This document shows, piece after piece, positions 1 to 10,102 of a DNA stretch of 64,000 nt. The notes beneath the pieces were generated by a model. That model was not told the DNA's origin. It did no database searches and saw only the letters and a program-made list of their open reading frames with translations. Each line of letters opens with the position of its first letter. Within the stretch, counting starts at the first letter, position 1. Source of the stretch: Micromussa lordhowensis (lineage: Eukaryota; Cnidaria; Anthozoa; Scleractinia; Lobophylliidae); the NCBI GenBank assembly GCA_964020085.1, contig OZ026603.1, positions 34,169,006 to 34,233,005 on the forward strand, given 5' to 3'. The position numbers and the translations under genes are program-made.

Positions 1-1034
1 GTGCCCGTGAAGCCGAGCTATGTCAAATTTGCCAAGGGGACCCCCAGCGCGCGTTTTCTGAAATTCTGCAAAGTTGGGACCAGGGGAAACTACTGCAAAA
101 AGAAGGCCAGAAAAAACACCCTGGCGCCAATGCCATCATGTTTTAACTAAAATTTCCTTCAAGTGCCAACCTAGCAGAACATTTTGCTGCAAACCGCGCC
201 TCTTAAAGTGCCCGTGAAGCCGAGCTATGTCAAATTTGCCAAGAGGACCCCAGCGCGCGTTTTCTGAAATTCTGCAAAGTTGGGACCAGGGGAAACTACT
301 GCAAAAAGAAGGCCAGAAAAAACACCCTGGCGCCAATGCCATCATGTCTTAACTAAAATTTCCTTAAAGTGCCAACCTAGCAGAACATTTTGCTGCAAAC
401 CGCGCCTCTTAAAGTGCCCGTGAAGCCGAGCTATGTCAAATTTGCCAAGGGGATCCCCAGCGCGCGTTTTCTGAAATTCTGCAAAGTTGGGACCAGGGGA
501 AACTACTGCAAAAAGAAGGCCAGAAAAAACACCCTGGCGCCAATGCCATCATGTTCTAACTAAAATTTCCTTCAAGTGCCAACCTAGCAGAACATTTTGC
601 TGCAAACCGCGCCTCTTAAAGTGCCCGTGAAGCCGAGCTATGTCAAATTTGCCAAGGGGACCCCCTGCGCGCGTTTTCTGAAATTCTGCAAAGTTGGGAC
701 CAGGGAAAACTACTGCAAAAAGAAGGCCAGAAAAAACACCCTGGCGCTAATGCCATCATGTCCTAACTAGAATTTCCTTGAAGTGCCAACCTAGCAGAAC
801 ATTTTGCTGCAAAGCGCGCCTCTTAAAGTGCCCGTGAAGCCGAGCTATGTCAAATTTGCCAAGGGGACCCCCACCGCGCGTTTTCTGAAATTCTGCAAAG
901 TTGGGACCAGGGGAAACTACTGCAAAAAGAAGGCCAGAAAAAACACCCTGGCGCCAATGCCATCATGTCCTAACTAGGATTTCCTTGAAGTGCCAACCTA
1001 GCAGAACATTTTGCTGCAAACCGCGCCTCTTAAA
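1..1034 (+). repeat. Mixed monomers at the left edge
   Basis: Five units with different tags and no clear higher-order period. The second unit is 206 bp because one C is missing from the C5 run near 250. Other private changes are gggatcccc near 450, ccctgcgcg near 662 and ccaccgcg near 870. Confidence 0.85.
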
Positions 1035-1264
1035 GTGCCCGTGAAGCCGAGCTATGTCAAATTTGCCAAGGGGACCCCCAGCACGCGTTTTCTGAAATTC
1101 TGCAAAGTTGGGACCAGGGGAAACTACTGCAAAAATAAGGCCAGAAAAAACACCCTGGCGCCAATGCCATCATGTCCTGACTAAAATTTCCTTAAAGTGC
1201 CAACCTAGCAGAACATTTTGCTGCAAACCGCGCCTCTTAAAGTGCCCGTGAAGCCGAGCTATGT

Positions 1265-1293
1265 CAAATTTGCCAAGGGGACCCCCAGCGCGC
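1265..1293. other. Cluster of short palindromes in the conserved half of the monomer
   Basis: In the reference unit CAAATTTG (1265-1272), GGGGACCCC (1277-1285, four-base arms around one A) and GCGCGC (1288-1293) fall within 29 bp. The first two are almost unchanged across the array. The third loses one CpG in particular subfamilies (gcacgcg, gtgcgcg, gcgcgtg, gcccgcg). Such sites could bind dimeric proteins, but no known factor is assigned. Confidence 0.6.
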
Positions 1294-1303
1294 GTTTTCT
1301 GAA

Positions 1304-1320
1304 ATTCTGCAAAGTTGGGA
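1304..1320 (+). other. 17-bp segment loosely resembling a CENP-B box
   Basis: The segment attctgcaaagttggga matches 7 of the 9 core bases of the CENP-B box pattern nTTCGnnnnAnnCGGGn; it has T for G at box position 5 and T for C at position 13. It is strongly conserved from unit to unit. A 7/9 match somewhere on either strand of a 207-bp monomer is expected by chance about half the time, so this is weak evidence of a real box. Confidence 0.2.
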
Positions 1321-1362
1321 CCAGGGGAAACTACTGCAAAAAGAAGGCCAGAAAAAACACCC

Positions 1363-1370
1363 TGGCGCCA
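1363..1370. other. 8-bp palindrome TGGCGCCA, once per unit
   Basis: The GGCGCC core (a NarI/KasI-type site) lies at monomer positions 123-128 in the great majority of units. Scattered units lose it through CpG-type changes such as ggcacc (near 44612, 53510, 57650, 60135) or by ggcgcg in one subfamily at 25-31 kb. It marks the boundary between the conserved part of the unit and the variable segment. Confidence 0.6.
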
Positions 1371-1381
1371 ATGCCATCATG

Positions 1382-1404
1382 TCCTAACTAGGATTTCCTT
1401 GAAG
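1382..1404 (+). other. Hypervariable segment of the monomer (reference copy)
   Basis: Monomer positions 141-163 carry most of the variation between units. The pattern is aacta, then two variable bases (150, 151), then atttcctt or tttcctt, then a variable base (160), then aag. All four bases occur at each of the three positions. Examples at 150-151 are GG, AA, GA, AG, CA, CG, GC, GT, AT and TA; at 160, G, A, C and T. Flanking sequence on both sides is far more uniform. Confidence 0.8.
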
Positions 1405-1862
1405 TGCCAACCTAGCAGAACATTTTGCTGCAAACCGCGCCTCTTAAAGTGCCCGTGAAGCCGAGCTATGTCAAATTTGCCAAGGGGACCCCCAGCACGC
1501 GTTTTCTGAAATTCTGCAAAGTTGGGACCAGGGGAAACTACTGCAAAAATAAGGCCAGAAAAAACACCCTGGCGCCAATGCCATCATGTCCTGACTAAAA
1601 TTTCCTTAAAGTGCCAACCTAGCAGAACATTTTGCTGCAAACCGCGCCTCTTAAAGTGCCCGTGAAGCCGAGCTATGTCAAATTTGCCAAGGGGACCCCC
1701 AGCGCGCGTTTTCTGAAATTCTGCAAAGTTGGGACCAGGGGAAACTACTGCAAAAAGAAGGCCAGAAAAAACACCCTGGCGCCAATGCCATCATGTCCTA
1801 ACTAGGATTTCCTTTAAGTGCCAACCTAGCAAAACATTTTGCTGCAAACCGCGCCTCTTAAA

Positions 1863-4800
1863 GTGCCCGTGAAGCCGAGCTATGTCAAATTTGCCAAGGG
1901 GACCCCCAGCGCGCGTTTTCTGAAATTCTGCAAAGTTGGGACCAGGGGAAACTACTGCAAAAAGGAAGGCCAGAAAAAACACCCTGGCGCCAATGCCATC
2001 ATGTCTTGACTAAAATTTCCTTAAAGTACCAACCTAGCAGAACATTTTGCTGCAAACCGCGCCTCTTAAAGTGCCCGTGAAGCCGAGCTATGTCAAATTT
2101 GCCAAGGGGACCCCCAGCGCGCGTTTTCTGAAATTCTGCAAAGTTGGGACCAGGGGAAACTACTGCAAAAAGAAGGCCAGAAAAAACACCCTGGCGCCAA
2201 TGCCATCATGTCTTGACTAAAATTTCCTTAAAGTACCAACCTAGCAGAACATTTTGCTGCAAACCGCGCCTCTTAAAGTGCCCGTGAAGCCGAGCTATGT
2301 CAAATTTGCCAAGGGGACCCCCAGCGCGCGTTTTCTGAAATTCTGCAAAGTTGGGACCAGGGGAAACTACTGCAAAAAGAAGGCCAGAAAAAACACCCTG
2401 GCGCCAATGCCATCATGTCCTAAGTAAAATTTCCTTGAAGTGCCAACCTAGCAGAACATTTTGCTGCAAACCGCGCCTCTTAAAGTGCCCGTGAAGCCGA
2501 GCTATGTCAAATTTGCCAAGGGGACCCCCTGCGCGCGTTTTCTGAAATTCTGCAAAGTTGGGACCAGGGGAAATACTGCAAAAAGAAGGCCAGAAAAAAC
2601 ACCCTGGCGCCAATGCCATCATGTCCTAACTAGGATTTCCTTAAAGTGCCAACCTAGCAGAACATTTTGCTGCAAACCGCGCTTCTTAAAGTGCCCGTGA
2701 AGCCGAGCTATGTCAAATTTGCCAAGGGGACCCCCAGCGCGCGTTTTCTGAAATTCTGCAAAGTTGGGACCAGGGGAAACTACTGCAAAAAGAAGGCCAG
2801 AAAAAACACCCTGGCGCCAATGCCATCATGTCCTAACTAGCATTTCATTGAAGTGCCAACCTAGCAGAACATTTTGCTGCAAACCGCGCCTCTTAAAGTG
2901 CCCGTGAAGCCGAGCTATGTCAAATTTGCCAAGGGGACCCCCAGCGCGCGTTTTCTGAAATTCTGCAAAGTTGGGACCAGGGGAAACTACTGCAAAAAGA
3001 AGGCCAGAAAAAACACCCTGGCGCCAATGCCATCATGTCCTAACTAAGATTTCCTTGAAGTGCCAACCTAGCAGAACATTTTGCTGCAAACCGCGCCTCT
3101 TAAAGTGCCCGTGAAGCCGAGCTATGTCAAATTTGCCAAGGGGACCCCCAGCACGCGTTTTCTGAAATTCTGCAAAGTTGGGACCAGGGGAAACTACTGC
3201 AAAAAGAAGGCCAGAAAAAACACCCTGGCGCCAATGCCATCATGTCCTGACTAGGATTTCCTTAAAGTGCCAACCTAGCAGAACATTTTGCTGCAAACCG
3301 CGCCTCTTAAAGTGCCCGTGAAGCCGAGCTATGTCAAATTTGCCAAGGGGACCCCCAGCGCGCGTTTTCTGAAATTCTGCAAAGTTGGGACCAGGGGAAA
3401 CTACTGTAAAAAGAAGGCCAGAAAAAACACCCTGGCGCCAATGCCATCATGTCCTAGCTAAGATTTCCTTTAAGTGCCAACCTAGCAGAACATTTTGCTG
3501 CAAACCGCGCCTCTTAAAGTGCCCGTGAAGCCGAGCTATGTCAAATTTGCCAAGGGGACCCCCAGCGCGCGTTTTCTGAAATTCTGCAAAGTTGGGACCA
3601 GGGGAAACTACTGCAAAAAGAAGGCCAGAAAAAACACCCTGGCGCCAATGCCATCATGTCCTAACTAGGATTTCCTTAAAGTGCCAACCTAGCAGAACAT
3701 TTTGCTGCAAACCGCGCTTCTTAAAGTGCCCGTGAAGCCGAGCTATGTCAAATTTGCCAAGGGGACCCCCAGCGCGCGTTTTCTGAAATTCTGCAAAGTT
3801 GGGACCAGGGGAAACTACTGCAAAAAGAAGGCCAGAAAAAACACCCTGGCGCCAATGCCATTTTGTCCTAACTAAGATTTTCTTGAAGTGCCAACCTAGC
3901 GGAACATTTTGCTGCAAACCGCGCCTCTTAAAGTGCCCGTGAAGCCGAGCTATGTCAAATTTGCCAAGGGGACCCCCAGCGCGCGTTTTCTGAAATTCTG
4001 CAAAGTTGGGACCAGGGGAAACTACTGCAAAAAGAAGGCCAGAAAAAACACCCTGGCGCCAATGCCATCATGTCCTAACTAGGATTTCCTAGAAGTGCCA
4101 ACCTAGCAGAACATTTTGCTGCAAACCGCGCCTCTTAAAGTGCCCGTGAAGCCGAGCTATGTCAAATTTGCCAAGGGGACCCCCTGCGCGCGTTTTCTGA
4201 AATTCTGCAAAGTTGGGACCAGGGGAAACTACTGCAAAAAGAAGGCCAGAAAAAACACCCTGGCGCCAATGCCATCATGTCCTAACTAGGATTTCCTTAA
4301 AGTGCCAACCTAGCAGAACATTTTGCTGCAAACCGCGCCTCTTAAAGTGCCCGTGAAGCCGAGCTATGTCAAATTTGCCAAGGGGACCCCCAGCACGCGT
4401 TTTCTGAAATTCTGCAAAGTTGGGACCAGGGGAAACTACTGCAAAAATAAGGCCAGAAAAAACACCCTGGCGCCAATGCCATCATGTCTTGACTAAAATT
4501 TCCTTAAAGTACCAACCTAGCAGAACATTTTGCTGCAAACCGCGCCTCTTAAAGTGCCCGTGAAGCCGAGCTATGTCAAATTTGCCAAGGGGACCCCCAG
4601 CGCGCGTTTTCTGAAATTCTGCAAAGTTGGGACCAGGGGAAACTACTGCAAAAAGAAGGCCAGAAAAAACACCCTGGCGCCAATGCCATCATGTCCTGAC
4701 TAAAATTTCCTTAAAGTTCCAACCTAGCAGAACATTTTGCTGCAAACCGCGCCTCTTAAAGTGCCCGTGAAGCCGAGCTATGTCAAATTTGCCAAGGGGA

Positions 4801-5572
4801 CCCCCAGCGCGCGTTTTCTGAAATTCTGCAAAGTTGGGACCAGGGGAAACTACTGCAAAAAGAAGGCCAGAAAAAACACCCTGGCGCCAATGCCATCATG
4901 TCCTAACTAGGATTTCCTTAAAGTGCCAACCTAGCAGAACATTTTGCTGCAAACCGCGCCTCTTAAAGTGCCCGTGAAGCCGAGCTATGTCAAATTTGCC
5001 AAGGGGACCCCCAGCGCGCGTTTTCTGAAATTCTGCAAAGTTGGGACCAGGGGAAACTACTGCAAAAAGAAGGCCAGAAAAAACACCCTGGCGCCAATGC
5101 CATCATGTCTTAACTAGGATTTCCTTTAAGTGCCAACCTAGCAGAACATTTTGCTGCAAACCGCGCCTCTTAAAGTGCCCGTGAAGCCGAGCTATGTCAA
5201 ATTTGCCAAGGGGACCCCCTGCGCGCGTTTTCTGAAATTCTGCAAAGTTGGGACCAGGGGAAAATACTGCAAAAAGAAGGCCAGAAAAAACACCCTGGCG
5301 CCAATGCCATCATGTCCTAACTAGGATTTCCTTGAAGTGCCAACCTAGCAAAACATTTTGCTGCAAACCGCGCCTCTTAAAGTGCCCGTGAAGCCGAGCT
5401 ATGTCAAATTTTCCAAGGGGACCCCCAGCGCGCGTTTTCTGAAATTCTGCAAAGTTGGGACCAGGGGAAACTACTGCAAAAAAAAGGCCAGAAAAAACAC
5501 CCTGGCGGCAATGCCATCATGTCCTAACTAGGATTTCCTTAAAGTGCCAAGCTAGCAAAACATTTTGCTGCA
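1863..5572 (+). repeat. Mixed monomers without a clean higher-order period
   Basis: About 18 units with assorted tags. Near 1961 one unit has an extra G (aaaaaggaagg, 208 bp). Near 2574 one unit lacks a base in ggggaaactactgc (206 bp). Two similar units with gtcttgactaaaattt and agtacc stand side by side near 2010 and 2215, indicating a local single-unit duplication. Confidence 0.75.
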
Positions 5573-7410
5573 AACCGCGCCTCTTAAAGTGCCCTTGAAC
5601 CCGAGCTATCTCAAATTTGCCAAGGGGACCCCCAGCGCGCGTTTTCTGAAATTCTGCAAAGTTGGGACCAGGGGAAACTACTACAAAAAGAAGGCCAGAA
5701 AAAACACCCTGGCGCCAATGCCATCATGTCCTAACTAGAATTTCCTTGAAGTGCTATCCTAGCAAAACATTTTGCTGCAAACCGCGCCTCTTAAAGTGCC
5801 CGTGAAGCCGAGCTATGTCAAATTTGCCAAGGGGACCCCCAGCGCGCGTTTTCTGAAATTCTGCAAAGTTGGGACCAGGGGAAACTACTGCAAAAAGAAG
5901 GCCAGAAAAAAAACCGTGGCGCCAATGCCATCATGTCCTAACTAGGATTTCCTTAAAGTGCCAAGCTAGCAGAACATTTTGCTGCAAACCGCGCCTCTTA
6001 AAGTGCCCGTGAAGCCGAGCTATGTCAAATTTGCCAAGGGGACCCCCAGCGCGCGTTTTCTGAAATTCTGCAAAATTGGGACCAGGGGAAAGTACTGCAA
6101 AAAGAAGGCCAGAAAAAACACCCTGGCGCCAATGCCATCATGTCGTAACTAAAATTTCCTTGAAGTGCCAACCTAGCGGAACATTTTGCTGCAAACCGCG
6201 CCTCTTAAAGTGCCCGTGAAGCCGAGCTATGTCAAATTTGCCAAGGGGACCCCCAGCGCGCGTTTTCTGAAATTCTGCAAAGTTTGGACCAGGGGAAACT
6301 ACTGCAAAAAGAAGGCCAGAAAAAAAAAACCCTGGCGCCAATGCCATCATGTCCTAACTAGGATTTCCTTGAAGTACCAACCTAGCAGAACATTTTGCTG
6401 CAAACCGCGCCTCTTAAAGTGCCTGTGAAGCCGAGCTATGTCACATTTGCCAAGGGGACCCCCAGCGCGCGTTTTCTGAAATTCTGCAAAGTTGGGACCA
6501 GGGGAAACTACTGCAAAAAGAAGGCCAGAAAAAACACCCTGGCGCCAATGCCATCATGTCCTAACTAGGATTTCCTTGAAGTGCCAACCTAGCAAAACAT
6601 TTTGCTGCAAACCGCGCCTCTTAAAGTGCCCGTGAAGCCGAGCTATGTCAAATTTGCCAAGGGGACCCCCAGCGCGCGTTTTCTGAAATTCTGCAAAGTT
6701 GGGACCAGGGCAAACTACTGCAAAAAGAAGGCCAGAAAAAACAACCTGGCGCCAATGCCATCATGTCCTAACTAAAATTTCCTTAAAGTGCCAACCTAGC
6801 AGAACATTTTGCTGCAAACCGCGCCTCTTAAAGTGCCCGTGAAGCCGAGCTATGTCAAATTTGCCAAGGGGATTCCCAGCGCGCGTTTTCTGAAATTCTG
6901 CAAAGTTGGGACCAGAAGGCCAGAAAAAACACCCTGGCGCCAATGCCATCATCTCCTAACTAGAATTTCCTTGAAGTGCTAACCTAGCAGAACATTTTGC
7001 TGCAAACCGCGCCTCTTAAAGTGCCCGTGAATCCGAGCTATGTCAAATTTGCCAAGGGGACCCCCAGCGCGCGTTTTCTGAAATTCTGCAAAGTTGGGAC
7101 CAGGGGAAACTACTGCAAAAAGAAGGCCAGAAAAAAAACCGTGGCGCCAATGCCATCATGTCCTAACTAGGATTTCCTTGAAGTGCCAAGCTAGCAGAAC
7201 ATTTTGCTGCAAACCGCGCCTCTTAAAGTGCCCGTGAAGCCGAGCTATGTCAAATTTGCCAAGGGGACCCCCAGCGCGCGTTTTCTGAAATTCTGCAAAA
7301 TTGGGACCAGGGGAAAGTACTGCAAAAAGAAGGCCAGAAAAACCACCCTGGCGCCAATGCCATCATGTCCTAACTAAAATTTCCTTAAAGTGCCAACCTA
7401 GCAGAACATT
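5573..7410 (+). repeat. Diverged near-hexamer repeat (1225-bp spacing) with a shortened unit
   Basis: The rare markers ccgtggcgcc (5914 and 7139) and caaaattggg (6071 and 7296) recur in the same order 1225 bp apart. That is six units minus 17 bp. The difference is explained by a +2 bp change near 6326 (a run of ten A) and the 19-bp deletion near 6915, both between the markers. This stretch has more private substitutions than most of the window, suggesting older or less homogenised units. Confidence 0.7.
6907..6926 (+). other. 19-bp internal deletion, 188-bp monomer
   Basis: The unit reads gggaccagaaggccagaa where others read gggaccagggg, a spacer, then aaggccagaa. Nineteen bases are missing, from just after accag up to aaggcc. 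Only an AG dinucleotide can be shared at the junction, which fits slippage or end joining rather than recombination. It is the only large indel in the 309 units and it shifts the array phase for the rest of the window. Confidence 0.9.
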
Positions 7411-10102
7411 TTGCTGCAAACCGCGCCTCTTAAAGTGCCCGTGAAGCCGAGCTATGTCAAATTTGCCAAGGGGACCCCCAGCGCGCGTTTTCTGAAATTC
7501 TGCAAAGTTGGGACCAGGGGAAACTACTGCAAAAAGAAGGCCAGAAAAAACACCCTGACGCCAATGCCATCATGTCCTAACTATGATTTCCTTAAAGTGC
7601 CAACCCAGCAGAGCATTTTGCTGCAAACCGCGCCTCTTAAAGTGCCCGTGAAGCCGAGCTATGTCAAATTTGCCAAGGGGACCCCCAGCGCGCGTTTTCT
7701 GAAATTCTGCAAAGTTGGGACCAGGGGAAACTACTGCAAAAAGAAAGCCAAAAAAAACACCTTGGCGCCAATGCCATCATGTCCTGCTTACAATTTCCTT
7801 GAAGTGCCAACCTAGCAGAACATTTTGCTGCAAACCGCGCCTCTTAAAGTGCCCGTGAAGCCGAGCTATGTGAAATTTGCCAAGGGGACCCCCAGCGCGC
7901 GTTTTCTGAAATTCTGCAAAGTTGGGACCAGGGGAAACTACTGCAAAAAGAAGGCCAGAAAAAACACCCTGGCGCCAATGCCATCATGTCCTAACTAGCA
8001 CTTCCTTGAAGTGCCAACCTAGCAGAACATTTTGCTGCAAACCGCGCCTCTTAACGTGCCCGTGAAGCCGAGCTATGTCAAATTTGCCAAGGGGACCCCC
8101 AGCGCGCGTTTTCTGAAATTCTGCAAAGTTGGGACCAGGGGAAACTACTGCAAAAAGAAGGCCACAAAAAACACCTTGGCGCCAATGCCATCATGTCCTA
8201 CTTAGAATTTCCTTGAAGTGCCAACCTAGCAGAACATTTTGCTGCAAACCGCGCCTCTTAAAGTGCCCGTGAAGCCGAGCTATGTCAAATTTGCCAAGGG
8301 GACCCCCAGCGCGCGTTTTCTGAAATTCTGCAAAGTTGGGACCAGGGGAAACTACTGCAAAAAGAAGGCCAGAAAAAACACCCTGGCGCCAATGCCATCA
8401 TGTCCTAACTAGCATTTCCTTGAAGTGCCAACCTAGCAGAACATTTTGCTGCAAACCGCGCCTCTTAACGTGCCCGTGAAGCCGAGCTATGTCAAATTTG
8501 CCAAGGGGACCCCCAGCGCGCGTTTTCTGAAATTCTGCAAAGTTGGGACCAGGGGAAACTACTGCAAAAAGAAGGCCAAAAAAAACACCTTGGCGCCAAT
8601 GCCATCATGTCCTACTTAGAATTTCCTTGAAGTGCCAACCTAGCAGAACATTTTGCTGCAAACCGCGCCTCTTAAAGTGCCCGTGAAGCCGAGCTATGTG
8701 AAATTTGCCAAGGGGACCCCCAGCGCGCGTTTTCTGAAATTCTGCAAAGTTGGGACCAGGGGAAACTACTGCAAAAAGAAGGCCAGAAAAAACACCCTGG
8801 CGCCAATGTCATCATGTCCTAACTAGGATTTCCTTGAAGTGCCAACCTAGTAGAACATTTTGCTGCAAACCGCGCCTCTTAAAGTGCCCGGGAAGCCGAG
8901 CTATGTCAAATTTGCCAAGGGGACCCCCAGCGCGCGTTTTCTGAAATTCTGCAAAGTTGGGACCAGGGGAAACTACTGCAAAAAGAAGGCCTGAAAAAAC
9001 ACCCTGGCGCCAATGCCATCATGTCCTAACTAGGATTTCCTTAAAGTGCCAACCTAGCAGAACATTTTGCTGCAAACCGCGCCTCTTAAAGTGCCCGTGA
9101 AGCCGAGCTATGTCAAATTTGCCAAGGGGACCCCCAGCGCGCGTTTTCTGAAATTCTGCAAAGTTGGGACCAGGGGAAACTACTGCAAAAAGAAGGCCAA
9201 AAAAAACACCTTGGCGCCAATGCCATCATGTCCTGCTTAGAATTTCCTTGAAGTGCCAACCATATCAGAACATTTTGCTGCAAACCGCGCCTCTTAAAGT
9301 GCCCGTGAAGCCGAGCTATGTCAAATTTGCCAAGGGGACCCCCAGCGCGCGTTTTCTGAAATTCTGCAAAGTTGGGACCATGGGAAACTACTGCAAAAAG
9401 AAGGCCACAAAAAACACCCTGGCGCCAATGCCATCATGTCCTAACTAGAACTTCCTTGAAGTGCCAACCTAGCAGAATATTTTGCTGCAAACCGCGCCTC
9501 TTAAAGTGCCCGTGAAGCCGAGCTATGTCAAATTTGCCAAGGGGACCCCCAGCGCGCGTTTTCTGAAATTCTGCAAAGTTGGGACCAGGGAAAACTACTG
9601 CAAAAAGAAGGCCAGAAAAAACACCCTGGCGCCAATGCCATCATGTCCTAACTAGGATTTCCTTGAAGTGCCAACCTAGCAGAACATTTTGCTGCAAACC
9701 GCGCCTCTTAAAGTGCCCGTGAAGCCGAGCTATGTCAAATTTGCCAAGGGGACCCCCAGCGCGCGTTTTCTGAAATTCTGCAAAGTTGGGACCAGGGGAA
9801 ACTACTGCAAAAAGAAGGCCAGAAAAAACACCCTGGCGCCAATGCCATCATGTCCTAACTAAAATTTCCTTGAAGTGCCAGCCTAGCAGAACATTTTGCT
9901 GCAAACCGCGCCTCTTAAAGTGCCCGTGAAGCCGAGCTATGTCAAATTTGCCAAGGGGACCCCCAGTGCGCGTTTTCTGAAATTCTGCAAAGTTGGGACC
10001 AGGGGAAACTACTGCAAAAAGAAGGCGAGAAAAAACACCCTGGCGCCAATGCCATCATGTCCTAGCTACAATTTCCTTCAAGTGGCAACCTAGCAGAAGA
10101 TT
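7411..10102 (+). repeat. Mixed monomers with a local dimer duplication
   Basis: Rare markers ttaacgtgcc (8051 and 8465) and caccttggcg with cctacttagaattt (about 8170 and 8585) recur 414 bp apart, giving a two-unit tandem at about 8.0-8.9 kb. The variant tgtgaaatttgcc is found near 7869 and 8697, 828 bp (four units) apart. Near 9265 one unit gains a base (ccatatcagaac). In the first two units both usual in-frame stops are altered (aactat, then cccagcag), giving a longer open frame. Confidence 0.75.

Larger units (their letters stand above)
1242..1448 (+). repeat. Reference (consensus-like) monomer
   Basis: This unit carries the commonest base at nearly every position and serves as the reference. 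Landmarks in monomer numbering: near-invariant gtgcccgtgaagccgagc at 1-18; palindrome CAAATTTG at 24-31; GGGGACCCC at 36-44; alternating GCGCGCG at 47-53; a 17-bp stretch loosely like a CENP-B box at 63-79; purine-rich A/G tract at about 97-117; palindrome TGGCGCCA at 122-129; variable segment at about 141-163; CCGCGCC at 194-200. The word ctgcaaa occurs three times, at 66, 93 and 187, and gccaa three times, at 31, 126 and 165. Confidence 0.9.
1035..1862 (+). repeat. Dimer higher-order repeat, two copies (414 bp)
   Basis: Units starting at 1035 and 1449 share gcacgcg, aaaaataagg and cctgactaaaattt. The units after them (1242 and 1656) share the standard CpG cluster and the actagg tag. The paired markers recur exactly 414 bp apart, showing a two-unit duplication. 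The second copy differs at its end (cctttaag and agcaaaac). A related unit with gcacgcg plus aataagg reappears near 4390-4450. Confidence 0.8.

Noticed and set aside
1265..1285. CAAATTTG and GGGGACCCC as hairpin or terminator structures
   Set aside because: Arms are only four bases with little or no loop, and no transcription unit is present. Kept only as palindromes.
1277..1286. ggggaccccc as an NF-kappaB-type site
   Set aside because: The central A/T requirement is not met, and a single degenerate match repeated with the satellite has no promoter context.
1342..1359. A-rich tract (aaaaagaaggcc, aaaaaacaccc) as a poly(A) tail or retroelement end
   Set aside because: It is internal to every unit, shows no target-site duplication and has no element attached.
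5401..7400. Stretch with more private changes as the true edge of the array
   Set aside because: Units continue in phase and orientation on both sides, and no unique sequence appears, so it is not an array boundary.
7411..7815. A 134-residue open frame, and many similar frames of 62-134 residues on the + strand
   Set aside because: They are the same satellite unit read again and again, begin at TTG or GTG and not ATG, end at stops present in nearly every unit, and show free amino acid change at the variable positions. No family is recognised.
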